Assembly (NCBI GenBank): GCA_024235635.1
Contig: JACKMA010000008.1
Coordinates: 1-44,587, forward strand
Source of the DNA: Zoogloeaceae bacterium
GTDB lineage: Bacteria > Pseudomonadota > Gammaproteobacteria > Burkholderiales > Rhodocyclaceae
DNA: 44,587 bases
Direction of reading: 5' to 3'
Shown: piece by piece, positions 20,442 to 28,855 of the stretch
Layout: every line of letters begins with the position of its first letter
How positions within the stretch are numbered: the stretch's first letter is position 1
The notes under the pieces: generated by a model
What the model saw: only the letters and a program-made list of their open reading frames with translations
Told to the model about the DNA's origin: nothing
Database searches by the model: none
Made by a program: the position numbers and the translations under genes

Positions 20442-21626
20442 TCAGCGTCCCTCGTGTTCGCCGACGATCGACCAGTGTTCGCCGTCACGGGCGAGGACGA
20501 GCGTCTTCGCGCCCTCCTCGCGGAAATTGGGCGTGCGGAAGGTCTGGATGAAGCGCGCCATCGCACGGTCGCCATCGATCTCGATTTCGAGCTTGGCGAC
20601 GTCGACCGTGATCTGCTCGACGCCACCGATCTGCTCCCGGCGCTGCGCTTCCCAGCGGGCGCGTGATATCCCGCCCGCCGGAGCGAAGTCACTGCCGTAG
20701 AACGACAAGTAGGTGTCGACGTTGCGCGCACTCCAGGCACTGGCCCAGGCCTCGACCAGCGCGCGCAGCGCATCTTCATTGCCGCGTGCGCCGGCAACCT
20801 GTGCCGCACCGTCGGTACCGGCGGGTTCGAGTTCTAGGACCGACAATTCGTCCGAGGGCGGTGCGCGCCGGTCGAGATAGCCCCGGGCCTTGGAGATCGT
20901 CGCCAATTGGGTCGCCGTGGCGTCGAGATAGGCCGCCAGTTCGGCGCGGGCGCGGGCGAGTCTTGGTCTGGCCCGCAATTCGTCGATCACGGTGTAGCCC
21001 GCATTGTTTCGGCGGCTGATGTCCGCGCCGGCCTGGATCAGCTGACGGGCGATCTCGATGTCGTCGACCAACTTGTCGTCGAGGGCAAGGAGGTGCAGCG
21101 GCGTGTTGCCGTCGGCGTCGGTCCGATCGGCCGAGGCGCCGGCGTGCAGCAGTTGCGTCATCGCCGCCATGTCGCCGCGGGCAATGGCGTGATGGAGTGC
21201 GGTCTGGCCCTGGTATGTAGGACGTGGATCTTCCAGGTGCACATCGGCACCCTCGGCCAGCAGGCGCTCGATTCGCGGATGGTCGCCGCAGGCGCTGGCT
21301 TCGACCAGCGGCGGCACTTCGTCGGTCAGCCGGGGGCAGCGACGAATCGCAGATGTCGCGGCGATGGTCGGCGTCGTCGCCTTTTGTGGTGTCGTTCGCG
21401 GCGCCGCTACGGGGCTGCTTCGCACGATTCGCGTCGGTCGCTCGTCTTCGCCCTGATCCTGCAGATGGTGGGCAAACCACCCGGACAGTGCCAGCAGCAG
21501 CACAGGCACGCCGACGACAATCAGCAGCCAGCGAAGTTCGCGCCGTCGGCGATGGCGACGACTTCGACGGCTGCGGCGGTGCTTGCCGTGACGGTGTGTG
21601 CCGGTATCGGTAGTGCTCGTGCTCAC
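20442..21626 (-). CDS. Membrane-anchored ankyrin-repeat protein with C-terminal NTF2-like domain
   Basis: A 394-residue protein starting at GTG. A short His/Arg-rich cytoplasmic tail (about 1-32) precedes one transmembrane helix (33-51), so the rest should be periplasmic. Residues about 105-215 carry ankyrin repeats (GQTALHHAIARGDMAAMTQLL, then DGNTPLHLLAL). Residues about 285-392 (VEAWASAWSARNVDTYLSFY to KTLVLARDGEHWSIVGE) match the NTF2/SnoaL-like domain found at the C-terminus of several L,D-transpeptidase and Cds6-type proteins. No catalytic residues are evident, which suggests a binding or scaffold role in the envelope. It lies 81 bases upstream of the adaptor gene and may belong to the same operon. 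Confidence 0.75.
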   Translation of the reverse strand: MSTSTTDTGTHRHGKHRRSRRSRRHRRRRELRWLLIVVGVPVLLLALSGWFAHHLQDQGEDERPTRIVRSSPVAAPRTTPQKATTPTIAATSAIRRCPRLTDEVPPLVEASACGDHPRIERLLAEGADVHLEDPRPTYQGQTALHHAIARGDMAAMTQLLHAGASADRTDADGNTPLHLLALDDKLVDDIEIARQLIQAGADISRRNNAGYTVIDELRARPRLARARAELAAYLDATATQLATISKARGYLDRRAPPSDELSVLELEPAGTDGAAQVAGARGNEDALRALVEAWASAWSARNVDTYLSFYGSDFAPAGGISRARWEAQRREQIGGVEQITVDVAKLEIEIDGDRAMARFIQTFRTPNFREEGAKTLVLARDGEHWSIVGEHEGR

Positions 21627-21850
21627 TGCGCTCGATTAGCTGCAAAAGCGGCATGCTAGCCGATGTTCCCGGCCGTGGCGCCGTAATAGTTCCCATTGCC
21701 GAACGGTTTGCCGGCCGGCACGCCGACCTGCCGCCGGTCAGATCCGCCGTCGATAAGGGCCGGCTTCTGCGAGAATGCGCGTCCCTCCGTCCCGCCTGCC
21801 ATCCCGTCGGCGCGGATCACATCCGTCTCACCGCAATTCCTGGGGTTCCC

Positions 21851-23779
21851 ATGACCGCGCAGAAGCATCCATCCGATCCCCCCACTCCGGGATTCGACGC
21901 CCTCGGCTTGCCAAATACGTTGCTCGAGGCGCTCCGAGTGGTCGGCTATGAGCGCCCGTCGCCGATTCAGGCGGCCTGCATCCCGCTGTTGCTGGAAGGC
22001 CATGACCTGCTCGGCCAGGCCCAGACCGGAACCGGCAAGACGGCGGCCTTCGCACTGCCGCTGCTCAGCCGCATCGACGCCCGCGTCAATGCCCCGCAGG
22101 TGCTGGTGCTGACGCCGACGCGCGAACTGGCGATCCAGGTGGCAGAAGCCTTTCAGCGCTATGCCAACCATCTGCCGGGATTCCACGTGCTGCCGATCTA
22201 CGGCGGGCAGAGCCTGGGCATCCAGTTGCGCCAGTTGGCGCGAGGGCCACAGGTCGTGGTCGGCACGCCCGGGCGCATCATTGATCACCTCGAGCGCGAG
22301 AGCCTGACGGTCGACGCCCTGCGCAGCGTGGTGCTCGACGAGGCCGACGAAATGCTGCGGATGGGCTTCATCGAGGAGGTCGAGCGAATCCTCGATGCCT
22401 TGCCCGAGCAGCGCCAGGTGGCCTTGTTCTCGGCCACCATGCCGGAACCGATCCGCCGGGTCGCCCATCGCTATCTGCGCGATCCGCGCGAGGTCAAGAT
22501 TGCGGCCACCACGGCCACGGTCCCGACCATCACGCAGCGCTACTGGCAGGTCAGCGGCGTGCACAAGCTCGATGCGCTGACCCGGATCCTCGAGGTCGAG
22601 GACGATCTCGACGCTGCGATCGTATTCGTGCGGACCAAGAATGCGACGGTCGAACTCGCCGACCGGCTCTCGGCCAGGGGCCATGCCGCGGTTCCGCTCA
22701 ACGGCGACATGCAGCAGACACTGCGGGAGCGCACCGTCGAGCAACTGCGGCGTGGCAGCGTGGACATCGTCGTCGCCACCGACGTCGCCGCCCGCGGTAT
22801 TGACGTGGCGCGTGTCAGCCACGTCATTAATTACGACATCCCCTACGATGTCGAGGCCTACATCCACCGCATCGGTCGCACCGGCCGGGCGGGGCGGCGC
22901 GGTTGCGCGATCCTGTTCATGGCGCCGCGCGAGCGGCGCATGCTGAAGCTGATCGAGCGCGCCACGCGACAGCCGATCGAGGCGATGAGCCTGCCGTCCA
23001 AGGCCGCGCTTGCCGATCGACGGGTTGCCCGCTTCAAGCAGGAAGTGCTCGACGTCCTGGAGACCCGGGAACTGGGCTTCTTCGAATCGCTCGCTGGCCA
23101 GATGGAGGCGGAGTTCGGCACCGGCGTGCAGCGCATCGCTGCCGCGCTTGCCTGGTTGTCCCAGAAGGAGCGGCCCCTGCGGCTCGAGGTCGAGGAGGGC
23201 GAGCCGGTGACGCCGCCGATTGCCGCGAACGACCGTGTCGTAGCGACCGCACCGGTCCCGGCCACGGCCCATTCGGCGCTGGTGCGCTACCGCGTCGAAG
23301 TCGGGCGGACGCACGGGGCCACGCCGAGTGACCTGGTGGGCGCAATTGCCAACGAGGGTGGCATCGACTCGCGGCGGATCGGGCGCATCGAACTGTTCGA
23401 CCAGTTCAGCACCGTCGAGCTGCCGTCGGATCTGGCTGCGGATGCGCTGGATGCGCTTCGGCAGGTACGGGTGAGGCGCACTCCGCTGAGGATCGTGCTC
23501 GACGACGGACGCCTGCCGCGCCGCGACTTCGCCGGCCATGCACCGCCGGCCGGCGCGCGTACTGGCCGAACCGATTCTCCACGGCGCGGGGAAGGTGGCA
23601 AGCATTTCGGGTCGGGTTCGCCATCGAAGCCGGCACGTCCGGGAAAACGTCGGGAAGGCGGTCAGGGGCGCCTTGAAGGTGGACGTACACCGACAACTGC
23701 CGGGGATTCCCGCAAGCCGCGTCGTACGGGCGGCGCGCCGGCCGCTGCCGGCGATGCCGGGCGACGCAAGAAGCGTTGA
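21851..23779 (+). CDS. deaD: DEAD-box ATP-dependent RNA helicase (DeaD/CsdA type)
   Basis: A 642-residue RNA helicase involved in ribosome assembly and RNA remodelling. The Q motif is GYERPSPIQ, Walker A AQTGTGKT at 57-64, then PTRELAIQV, VLDEADEML (DEAD), SATMP, ATDVAARGIDVARV and HRIGRTGRAGR. A C-terminal DbpA-type RNA-binding domain (about 475-555) and a basic Arg/Gly/Lys tail (about 560-642) follow. Together these match DeaD/CsdA more than RhlE. ATG at 21851 (MTAQKHPSDPP) is chosen because homology begins just after it. The 224-base upstream region could be a long leader, as is usual for cold-shock helicases. Confidence 0.92.
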   Translation: MTAQKHPSDPPTPGFDALGLPNTLLEALRVVGYERPSPIQAACIPLLLEGHDLLGQAQTGTGKTAAFALPLLSRIDARVNAPQVLVLTPTRELAIQVAEAFQRYANHLPGFHVLPIYGGQSLGIQLRQLARGPQVVVGTPGRIIDHLERESLTVDALRSVVLDEADEMLRMGFIEEVERILDALPEQRQVALFSATMPEPIRRVAHRYLRDPREVKIAATTATVPTITQRYWQVSGVHKLDALTRILEVEDDLDAAIVFVRTKNATVELADRLSARGHAAVPLNGDMQQTLRERTVEQLRRGSVDIVVATDVAARGIDVARVSHVINYDIPYDVEAYIHRIGRTGRAGRRGCAILFMAPRERRMLKLIERATRQPIEAMSLPSKAALADRRVARFKQEVLDVLETRELGFFESLAGQMEAEFGTGVQRIAAALAWLSQKERPLRLEVEEGEPVTPPIAANDRVVATAPVPATAHSALVRYRVEVGRTHGATPSDLVGAIANEGGIDSRRIGRIELFDQFSTVELPSDLAADALDALRQVRVRRTPLRIVLDDGRLPRRDFAGHAPPAGARTGRTDSPRRGEGGKHFGSGSPSKPARPGKRREGGQGRLEGGRTPTTAGDSRKPRRTGGAPAAAGDAGRRKKR

Positions 23780-23799
23780 GCTTCCGGGTCGGGGAATAG

Positions 23800-23815
23800 G
23801 CGGGTTTTATCCCGC
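23800..23815 (+). terminator. Hairpin after deaD
   Basis: GCGGG (23800-23804), loop TTTTAT, CCCGC (23811-23815), 20 bases after the deaD stop. There is no T-run after the stem, so it is at best a weak terminator. Confidence 0.3.
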
Positions 23816-23904
23816 TTATCCCGCCGTTCGGATTGCCGGGGGGTCGCGATAATCGGTACCTGAGACAGAGCGGAGTCGATCCGCTGCCGCTTCGGAGACC
23901 GACC

Positions 23905-25407
23905 ATGCAAGTACGACGCTACTTCGCCAAGACTGCCCGTGAGGCGCTCAAGGAGCTCAAGGAAGCGCTCGGCGCCGACGCCATCGTGCTGTCGAATCGT
24001 GCCGTCGAGGGCGGTGTCGAGATCCTTGCACTGCCGGCTGATGCGGTCAGCGCGGCGACGACGCCGGCGCGCCCCGCCGCCCCGGCCCAGGTCGCCGCGA
24101 TGGCGCCGGCCGTCCCGGAGCAGAATTCGGCGGCCGAGGACGAGTTCCGGCGAAGCCTCGGCCGCGCCCGATCGCGCCAGCAGGCGCAGAGCGCACAAGG
24201 CGTGCGGAGCAGCGCCAAGCTGCGCCCGTTCAACCCGCCGCGCGTCGATCCCGACACGGTTCGACTGGCAGGCCGCGAGCCACGCCGGCGGGCAGTGGAT
24301 CATGAACTGTTCGTCGATACCGCGCCGCAAATCATCGCGCAGCGCGAAGCCGCTGAAACCGCCGCCACGCCGCTGCCACGGGCGCGCCCGGTACCGGAGG
24401 CCGAAGTGGTGCCCGTTCGCGCCGCGAACGACGGCGCGCGGGCCGACACTGCCGCCGGAATTCGGGAACTCCAGGCCGACAACCAGCGGCTGATGGGCGA
24501 ACTCGATGGCATCCGCAGCATCATCGAGCGGCAGCTGGCCGGCTTCGCGTGGGGCGAAGTCAGCCGCAGCGCACCGGCACGTACGCGCCTGATGGGCGAA
24601 TTGCTGGAGGCAGGCTTCTCCGCCGAGCTCGCCCGGCGCGTGGCCGATTCGGTCGCCGCCGAAGGCGAGCCCGCAACCATCCGCGGCGCCGCCAAGAACC
24701 TTCTCGGCCGGGACCTGCGGGCGATGGCCAACGACGCCGACATCATCGATCAGGGTGGCGTGTTCGCGCTGGTCGGACCGACCGGCGTCGGCAAGACCAC
24801 CACCACCGCCAAGCTCGCTGCCCGCTGTGTCGTCAGACACGGTGCTGACAAGCTGGCCCTGATCACCACCGATGGATACCGGATCGGCGCACACGAACAA
24901 TTGCGGATCTACGGCCGGATTCTCGGCGTGCCGGTATTCGTCGTGCGCGACGCGGCCGACCTTCGTCACACGCTGGCGGAACTGCGCAATCGACACATGG
25001 TGTTGATCGACACGGTGGGCATGGGACAGCGCGATCGCATGGTGGCCGAGCAGACCGCCATGCTGGTCGGTGCGGGCGACGTCTCGCGCCTGCTGCTGCT
25101 CAATGCCACGTCCCGCGGTGACACGCTCGACGACGTCGTGTCGGCCTATCGCGGGCCAGATCTGGCGGGGTGCATCTTCACCAAGGTGGACGAGGCCGCG
25201 TCGCTGGCGCCGGCTCTCGACGTCGCCATCCGCCACCAGCTCGAACTGTTCTATGTCGCCAATGGGCAGCGTGTTCCGGAGGATCTCCACCTGCCCAACC
25301 GGACCTATCTGCTGCACCGCGCGCTCAAGGAACAGCCTGAGGGATCGCCATGGAAGCTGCGACCGGAGGAGGCTGGCATGCTGATGTCCCACGGCGCGCG
25401 GGTGTGA
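23905..25407 (+). CDS. flhF: Flagellar biosynthesis GTPase FlhF
   Basis: SRP-family GTPase of 500 residues that sets the position of polar flagella. The N-terminus (MQVRRYFAKTAREALKEL) is the typical FlhF start. A long Ala/Arg/Pro-rich basic B region follows, then the NG domain. G1 GPTGVGKTTTTAKLA starts near residue 291, followed by TTDGYRIGAHEQL, the G3-like DTVGMGQRD (DTAGM is usual), G4 TKVDEA, and the closing GQRVPEDL. GGAG eight bases before ATG at 23905 supports this start. It is directly followed by an FlhG-like gene, one base away. Confidence 0.96.
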   Translation: MQVRRYFAKTAREALKELKEALGADAIVLSNRAVEGGVEILALPADAVSAATTPARPAAPAQVAAMAPAVPEQNSAAEDEFRRSLGRARSRQQAQSAQGVRSSAKLRPFNPPRVDPDTVRLAGREPRRRAVDHELFVDTAPQIIAQREAAETAATPLPRARPVPEAEVVPVRAANDGARADTAAGIRELQADNQRLMGELDGIRSIIERQLAGFAWGEVSRSAPARTRLMGELLEAGFSAELARRVADSVAAEGEPATIRGAAKNLLGRDLRAMANDADIIDQGGVFALVGPTGVGKTTTTAKLAARCVVRHGADKLALITTDGYRIGAHEQLRIYGRILGVPVFVVRDAADLRHTLAELRNRHMVLIDTVGMGQRDRMVAEQTAMLVGAGDVSRLLLLNATSRGDTLDDVVSAYRGPDLAGCIFTKVDEAASLAPALDVAIRHQLELFYVANGQRVPEDLHLPNRTYLLHRALKEQPEGSPWKLRPEEAGMLMSHGARV

Positions 25408-25408
25408 C

Positions 25409-26209
25409 ATGCTGAACGAGCGAGAGGATCAGGCGAGCGGACTGCGGCGGCTGTTCCGGCGTGCGCCGCCGACCGTCGTCGCGATGTACACCTGCGGTCG
25501 TGCGCCCCGTCGCCTGGCCGCGCGTACATTGCTCGAACTCTCTCGCCGCTCGCCACGCGTGCTGGTGCTCGACGAGGGGCGCGGTGACGCGGCGTTGCTG
25601 GCGGAGTTCACCGGAGAGTCGCGCGGTGACCTGATCCATCTGATCGACGGCACGACCCGCATCGGCTCGCTGGTGAGCGAACTGGCGCCCGACCTCGGGC
25701 ACCTGGCGGTGGCAGGCGCCGCGATGGCGCTGCCGCTGCTCGACGACGATCGCCGGGAGCACCTGATCACCGGCCTGCACGACGTACAGAAGCATTGCAG
25801 CCTGATGGTGGTGCACGGCGCTGCCGATAGCGAGGTGCGGCCGTCGCCGTTCGTGCTCGCATCGCCGAGTCACCTGTTGGTGGTCGAGGCCAGCGCCAGC
25901 GGTGTGACCGATGCCTTTGCCACGATCCGACGCCTCGCTGCTGCCGGCGCTGGCGACCTGGCAGTGGCGGTGGCCGCGGCCCGGGACCGGGCCGAAGCGG
26001 TGGATCTGTTCCGGCAACTCGATGCACTGGCGCGTCGCCGCGTCGGGCTGCCCCTGCGCCTGATCGGCGAGCTTGGTCGGGACGATCTCGCACTTCGCCT
26101 GCTCGAGCAGTCGCCACCGCGACGCGAACGTGAAGCATCCGCGGCATTCCTGCGGCGCCTGTCGGCGTGGACGCGGGGCGAACATCTGTTGGGGAGGCAG
26201 CAAGCGTGA
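25409..26209 (+). CDS. flhG: FlhG/FleN-like protein, degenerate ParA/MinD ATPase
   Basis: A 266-residue protein in the canonical flhG position between flhF and fliA. Its overall pattern follows MinD-like FlhG: a first strand (TVVAMYTCG), SPRVLVLDEGRGDAALLAEF in place of the DADLG strand, DLIHLIDG, a later hydrophobic strand (SLMVVHGAA), SHLLVVEASASGVTDAFATI and VGLPLRLIGEL. However, the deviant Walker A (KGGVGKT) is absent; the expected loop reads CGRAPRRLAART, and the Asp of DAD is replaced. It therefore probably cannot bind ATP in the normal way. FlhG normally limits flagellar number through FlhF and the master regulator. The identity rests on position and fold pattern rather than motifs. 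Confidence 0.72.
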   Translation: MLNEREDQASGLRRLFRRAPPTVVAMYTCGRAPRRLAARTLLELSRRSPRVLVLDEGRGDAALLAEFTGESRGDLIHLIDGTTRIGSLVSELAPDLGHLAVAGAAMALPLLDDDRREHLITGLHDVQKHCSLMVVHGAADSEVRPSPFVLASPSHLLVVEASASGVTDAFATIRRLAAAGAGDLAVAVAAARDRAEAVDLFRQLDALARRRVGLPLRLIGELGRDDLALRLLEQSPPRREREASAAFLRRLSAWTRGEHLLGRQQA

Positions 26210-26337
26210 GTCTGAGTACGGAGAAACCCGCGAAAGCGGACGACCCAAGACGCCGCGGGCGTGCTTCGGCACATGTCGGGCGACGTCAATCTTCAAGGGA
26301 TACGGGCCACTGGGCGCCCAAGCAGACCGGAAAGAAT

Positions 26338-27099
26338 ATGTACACGGCATCTGGACACATGGATCGGGACCAACTGGTCACCCAATACGCACCGCTGGTC
26401 AAGCGCATTGCATACCACCTGATGGCGAAATTGCCTGCCAGCGTGCAGGTCGATGACATCATCCAGAACGGCATGCTCGGACTGCTCGACGCGATCAGCC
26501 GTTATGAAGAAGGCCTCGGGGCGCAATTCGAGACCTATGCGGTGCAGCGCATTCGTGGCGCGATGCTGGACGGTCTGCGCGAAAACGACTGGCTGCCGCG
26601 TTCCCTGCGCCGCGACATGCGTCGGATCGAGGCCGCGGTCCATCAGCTCGAGCAGGAGTTCGGTCGCCAGCCCAGTGAGAAGGAACTGGCCGACGCACTC
26701 GATCTGCCACTCTCCGACTACCAGAAGATGCTGCAGGAAGCGCGCGGCTACCAGTTGGTGTACTTCGAGGATTTCACCGCCAGCGACGACGACGACTACC
26801 TCGAGCGTCACGCGGTCGGCAATGCCCAGGACAACCCGCTCGACATGCTGATGGATCAGAACATGCGCGTCGTGCTGGTGCGGGCGATCGACGACCTGCC
26901 GGAACGTGAAAAGATGGTCATGGGCCTGTACTACGAGCAGGATCTCAACCTACGCGAAATCGGCGAGGTGCTGGGCGTGTCCGAATCCCGGGTATGCCAG
27001 CTGCACAGCCAGGCGATCGCTCGCCTGCGTTCCCGGATTCACGGGGCGCGTGCGGAGCCCAAGCCGCGCCGGGGTCGTCCGCCACGTAACGGTCAGTAG
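26338..27099 (+). CDS. fliA: Flagellar sigma factor 28 (FliA)
   Basis: Alternative sigma factor for late flagellar and chemotaxis genes. From ATG at 26338 it has 253 residues (MYTASGHMDRDQLVTQYAPLV), which suits the family (about 240-250). Region 2 contains IQNGMLGLLDAISRYEEG and VQRIRGAMLDGLRENDWLPR. Region 3 includes QLEQEFGRQPSEKELADAL. Region 4 carries the helix-turn-helix LREIGEVLGVSESRVCQLHSQAIARLR. An in-frame GTG at 26206 overlapping the flhG stop would add 44 basic residues. The shorter form has a purine-rich ribosome binding site (GGAAAG) and is preferred. motC follows after eight bases. Confidence 0.95.
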   Translation: MYTASGHMDRDQLVTQYAPLVKRIAYHLMAKLPASVQVDDIIQNGMLGLLDAISRYEEGLGAQFETYAVQRIRGAMLDGLRENDWLPRSLRRDMRRIEAAVHQLEQEFGRQPSEKELADALDLPLSDYQKMLQEARGYQLVYFEDFTASDDDDYLERHAVGNAQDNPLDMLMDQNMRVVLVRAIDDLPEREKMVMGLYYEQDLNLREIGEVLGVSESRVCQLHSQAIARLRSRIHGARAEPKPRRGRPPRNGQ

Positions 27100-27107
27100 C
27101 TTCGACG

Positions 27108-27848
27108 ATGGACAAAATCAGCCTGATCGGCCTGACCCTGGGCGTGACCGCGATCGTGCTGGGCCAGTACCTGGAAGGCGGGCACATCGGATCCCTGATC
27201 CAGCCGACAGCATTCTTTATCGTCATCGGCGGCACGCTCGGCGCGGTGATGCTGCAAAGCCCGCTACCGGTCTTTCTAGAGGGCATGCGGATGGGGCGCT
27301 GGGTGCTGGTGCCGCCGGACGCGGCCGAGCAGGGCGTGATCGATCAGGTTGTCTCGTGGAGTCAGACGGCGCGCAAGGAGGGCCTGCTGGCGCTCGAGAA
27401 CATGCTGCCGACGATGAACGATCCATTCACCCAGAAGGGCGTGCAGTTGCTGGTCGACGGGGTCGAACCCGAGCGCCTTCGCGCGGTGCTGGAAGTCGAG
27501 ATCGGCACTTTCGAGACACGGCTCAAGCATGGCGCGAAGGTCTGGGAAGGTGCCGGCGGCTATGCGCCGACGATCGGCATTCTCGGCGCCGTGATGGGAC
27601 TGATCCATGTCATGGAGAACCTGTCGGACCCATCCAAGCTCGGCGCCGGCATTGCTGTCGCCTTCGTCGCGACGATCTACGGGGTGGGTTCCGCAAACCT
27701 GATCTTCCTGCCGGTGGCGAAGAAGCTCCAGGCCCATATCGGCCGACTGGTGGCCGCGCGCGAGATGGTTGTCGATGGCCTGGTCGGCATCGCCAACGGT
27801 GACAATCCCAGGATCATCGAAAGCCGGCTGCAGGGCTATCTCGACTGA
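27108..27848 (+). CDS. motC: Flagellar motor stator protein MotC (MotA family)
   Basis: Inner-membrane stator subunit of 246 residues. Four hydrophobic segments are visible: near 4-22, 28-48 (AFFIVIGGTLGAVML), about 155-175 (GGYAPTIGILGAVMGLIHVM) and about 185-205 (AGIAVAFVATIYGVGSANLIFL). A cytoplasmic loop between segments two and three contacts FliG. Length and pattern fit the MotC/PomA-like branch rather than the longer MotA. It is placed right after fliA and before motD, like the pseudomonad flhF-fleN-fliA-che-motCD locus but without the che genes in between. Confidence 0.93.
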   Translation: MDKISLIGLTLGVTAIVLGQYLEGGHIGSLIQPTAFFIVIGGTLGAVMLQSPLPVFLEGMRMGRWVLVPPDAAEQGVIDQVVSWSQTARKEGLLALENMLPTMNDPFTQKGVQLLVDGVEPERLRAVLEVEIGTFETRLKHGAKVWEGAGGYAPTIGILGAVMGLIHVMENLSDPSKLGAGIAVAFVATIYGVGSANLIFLPVAKKLQAHIGRLVAAREMVVDGLVGIANGDNPRIIESRLQGYLD

Positions 27849-27912
27849 GCTCCGCTTCGCTCAAGGTGGCCTGTGGCCGGCCGTTACCTGCGATGACGGA
27901 AGCGGGATCACG

Positions 27913-28749
27913 ATGGCCAGACGACGACAATTCGAGGAAGAGCACGAGAACCACGAGCGGTGGCTGGTCTCCTACGCCGACTTCATCACCTTGCTATTCG
28001 CGTTCTTCGTCGTCATGTATGCGATCAGTTCGGTGAACGAAGGCAAGTACCGCGTGTTGTCGGATTCGATCGTGCAGGCCTTCCGAAGCGTCAATGTGAA
28101 CGCCAAGGGCAGCCAGATCGTGGTGCCGCCGACGATCATGGTGGCGACCCAGGCCGGCCCGCCTTCGAAAACACCGGAATCCGATCGCGATCGCGCGATC
28201 GAGGCCCGGCGCGAGGCCTTGTCGAAGAAGATGCGAAACATCGCCGACGAGATCAAGCAGGTTCTCGAGCCTCTGGCCCGCGATGGCCAGGTTCGGGTCA
28301 CCGAGGGGGCCCACGGCATCACCGTGGAAATCAACGCCAGCGTGCTTTTCCAGATCGGTGAGGCGAGTATCGGCGATGGTGCCGGGCGGGCGTTGACCGC
28401 GGTGGCCCAGGTGCTCGCGGGGGCCGATTTCCCGATCACGATCGAAGGTCACACCGACGATGTGCCGATCAGTACGCCGCGCTTTCCTTCGAACTGGGAG
28501 CTGTCGGCGGTCAGGGCGTCGAGCGTGGTGCGGCTGTTCGTCGATGCTGGGGTCGAGCCGTCGCGGCTGACTGCGGCCGGATATGGCGATCAGCGGCCGG
28601 TGGCCGACAACCGCAGCGAGGCTGGAAGGGCGCGCAACCGCCGTGTAAATCTGTTGATCGAGTCGTTGATCGACGACTACGACGCCGACGCCCCGGTGAC
28701 CCGAGCCGACATCGCCCATTCCATCTTGCCAACGGGAAACGACCGTTGA
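27913..28749 (+). CDS. motD: Flagellar motor stator protein MotD (MotB family)
   Basis: Stator partner of MotC, 278 residues. One N-terminal transmembrane helix (WLVSYADFITLLFAFFVVMY) carries the proton-binding Asp23. The C-terminal half is an OmpA-like peptidoglycan-binding domain (ITIEGHTDDVPI, NWELSAVRASSVVRLFV, LTAAGYGDQRPVADN, RNRRVNLLI) that anchors the stator. ATG at 27913 is chosen because MARRRQFEEEHENHERW is the usual MotD/B head. The gap to motC is 64 bases, so the two are probably cotranscribed. Confidence 0.94.
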   Translation: MARRRQFEEEHENHERWLVSYADFITLLFAFFVVMYAISSVNEGKYRVLSDSIVQAFRSVNVNAKGSQIVVPPTIMVATQAGPPSKTPESDRDRAIEARREALSKKMRNIADEIKQVLEPLARDGQVRVTEGAHGITVEINASVLFQIGEASIGDGAGRALTAVAQVLAGADFPITIEGHTDDVPISTPRFPSNWELSAVRASSVVRLFVDAGVEPSRLTAAGYGDQRPVADNRSEAGRARNRRVNLLIESLIDDYDADAPVTRADIAHSILPTGNDR

Positions 28750-28855
28750 TCCGCCCGCATGGACCGTCCGCAGCTTAGGGCCGCTCCGTGCAACGAATTT
28801 ACACAAATCGGCGTAAAACGGTCACTGACGAGCATTGAATCGGCGGAGGATCGCA

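Noticed and set aside
21656..23605. 649-codon minus-strand open frame
   Set aside because: Antisense to the DEAD-box helicase; no family resemblance.
27108..28749. Interpretation of the stator genes as tolQ/exbB and an OmpA protein
   Set aside because: The YADF proton-binding helix, the four-helix MotA pattern and the fliA context identify MotC/MotD.
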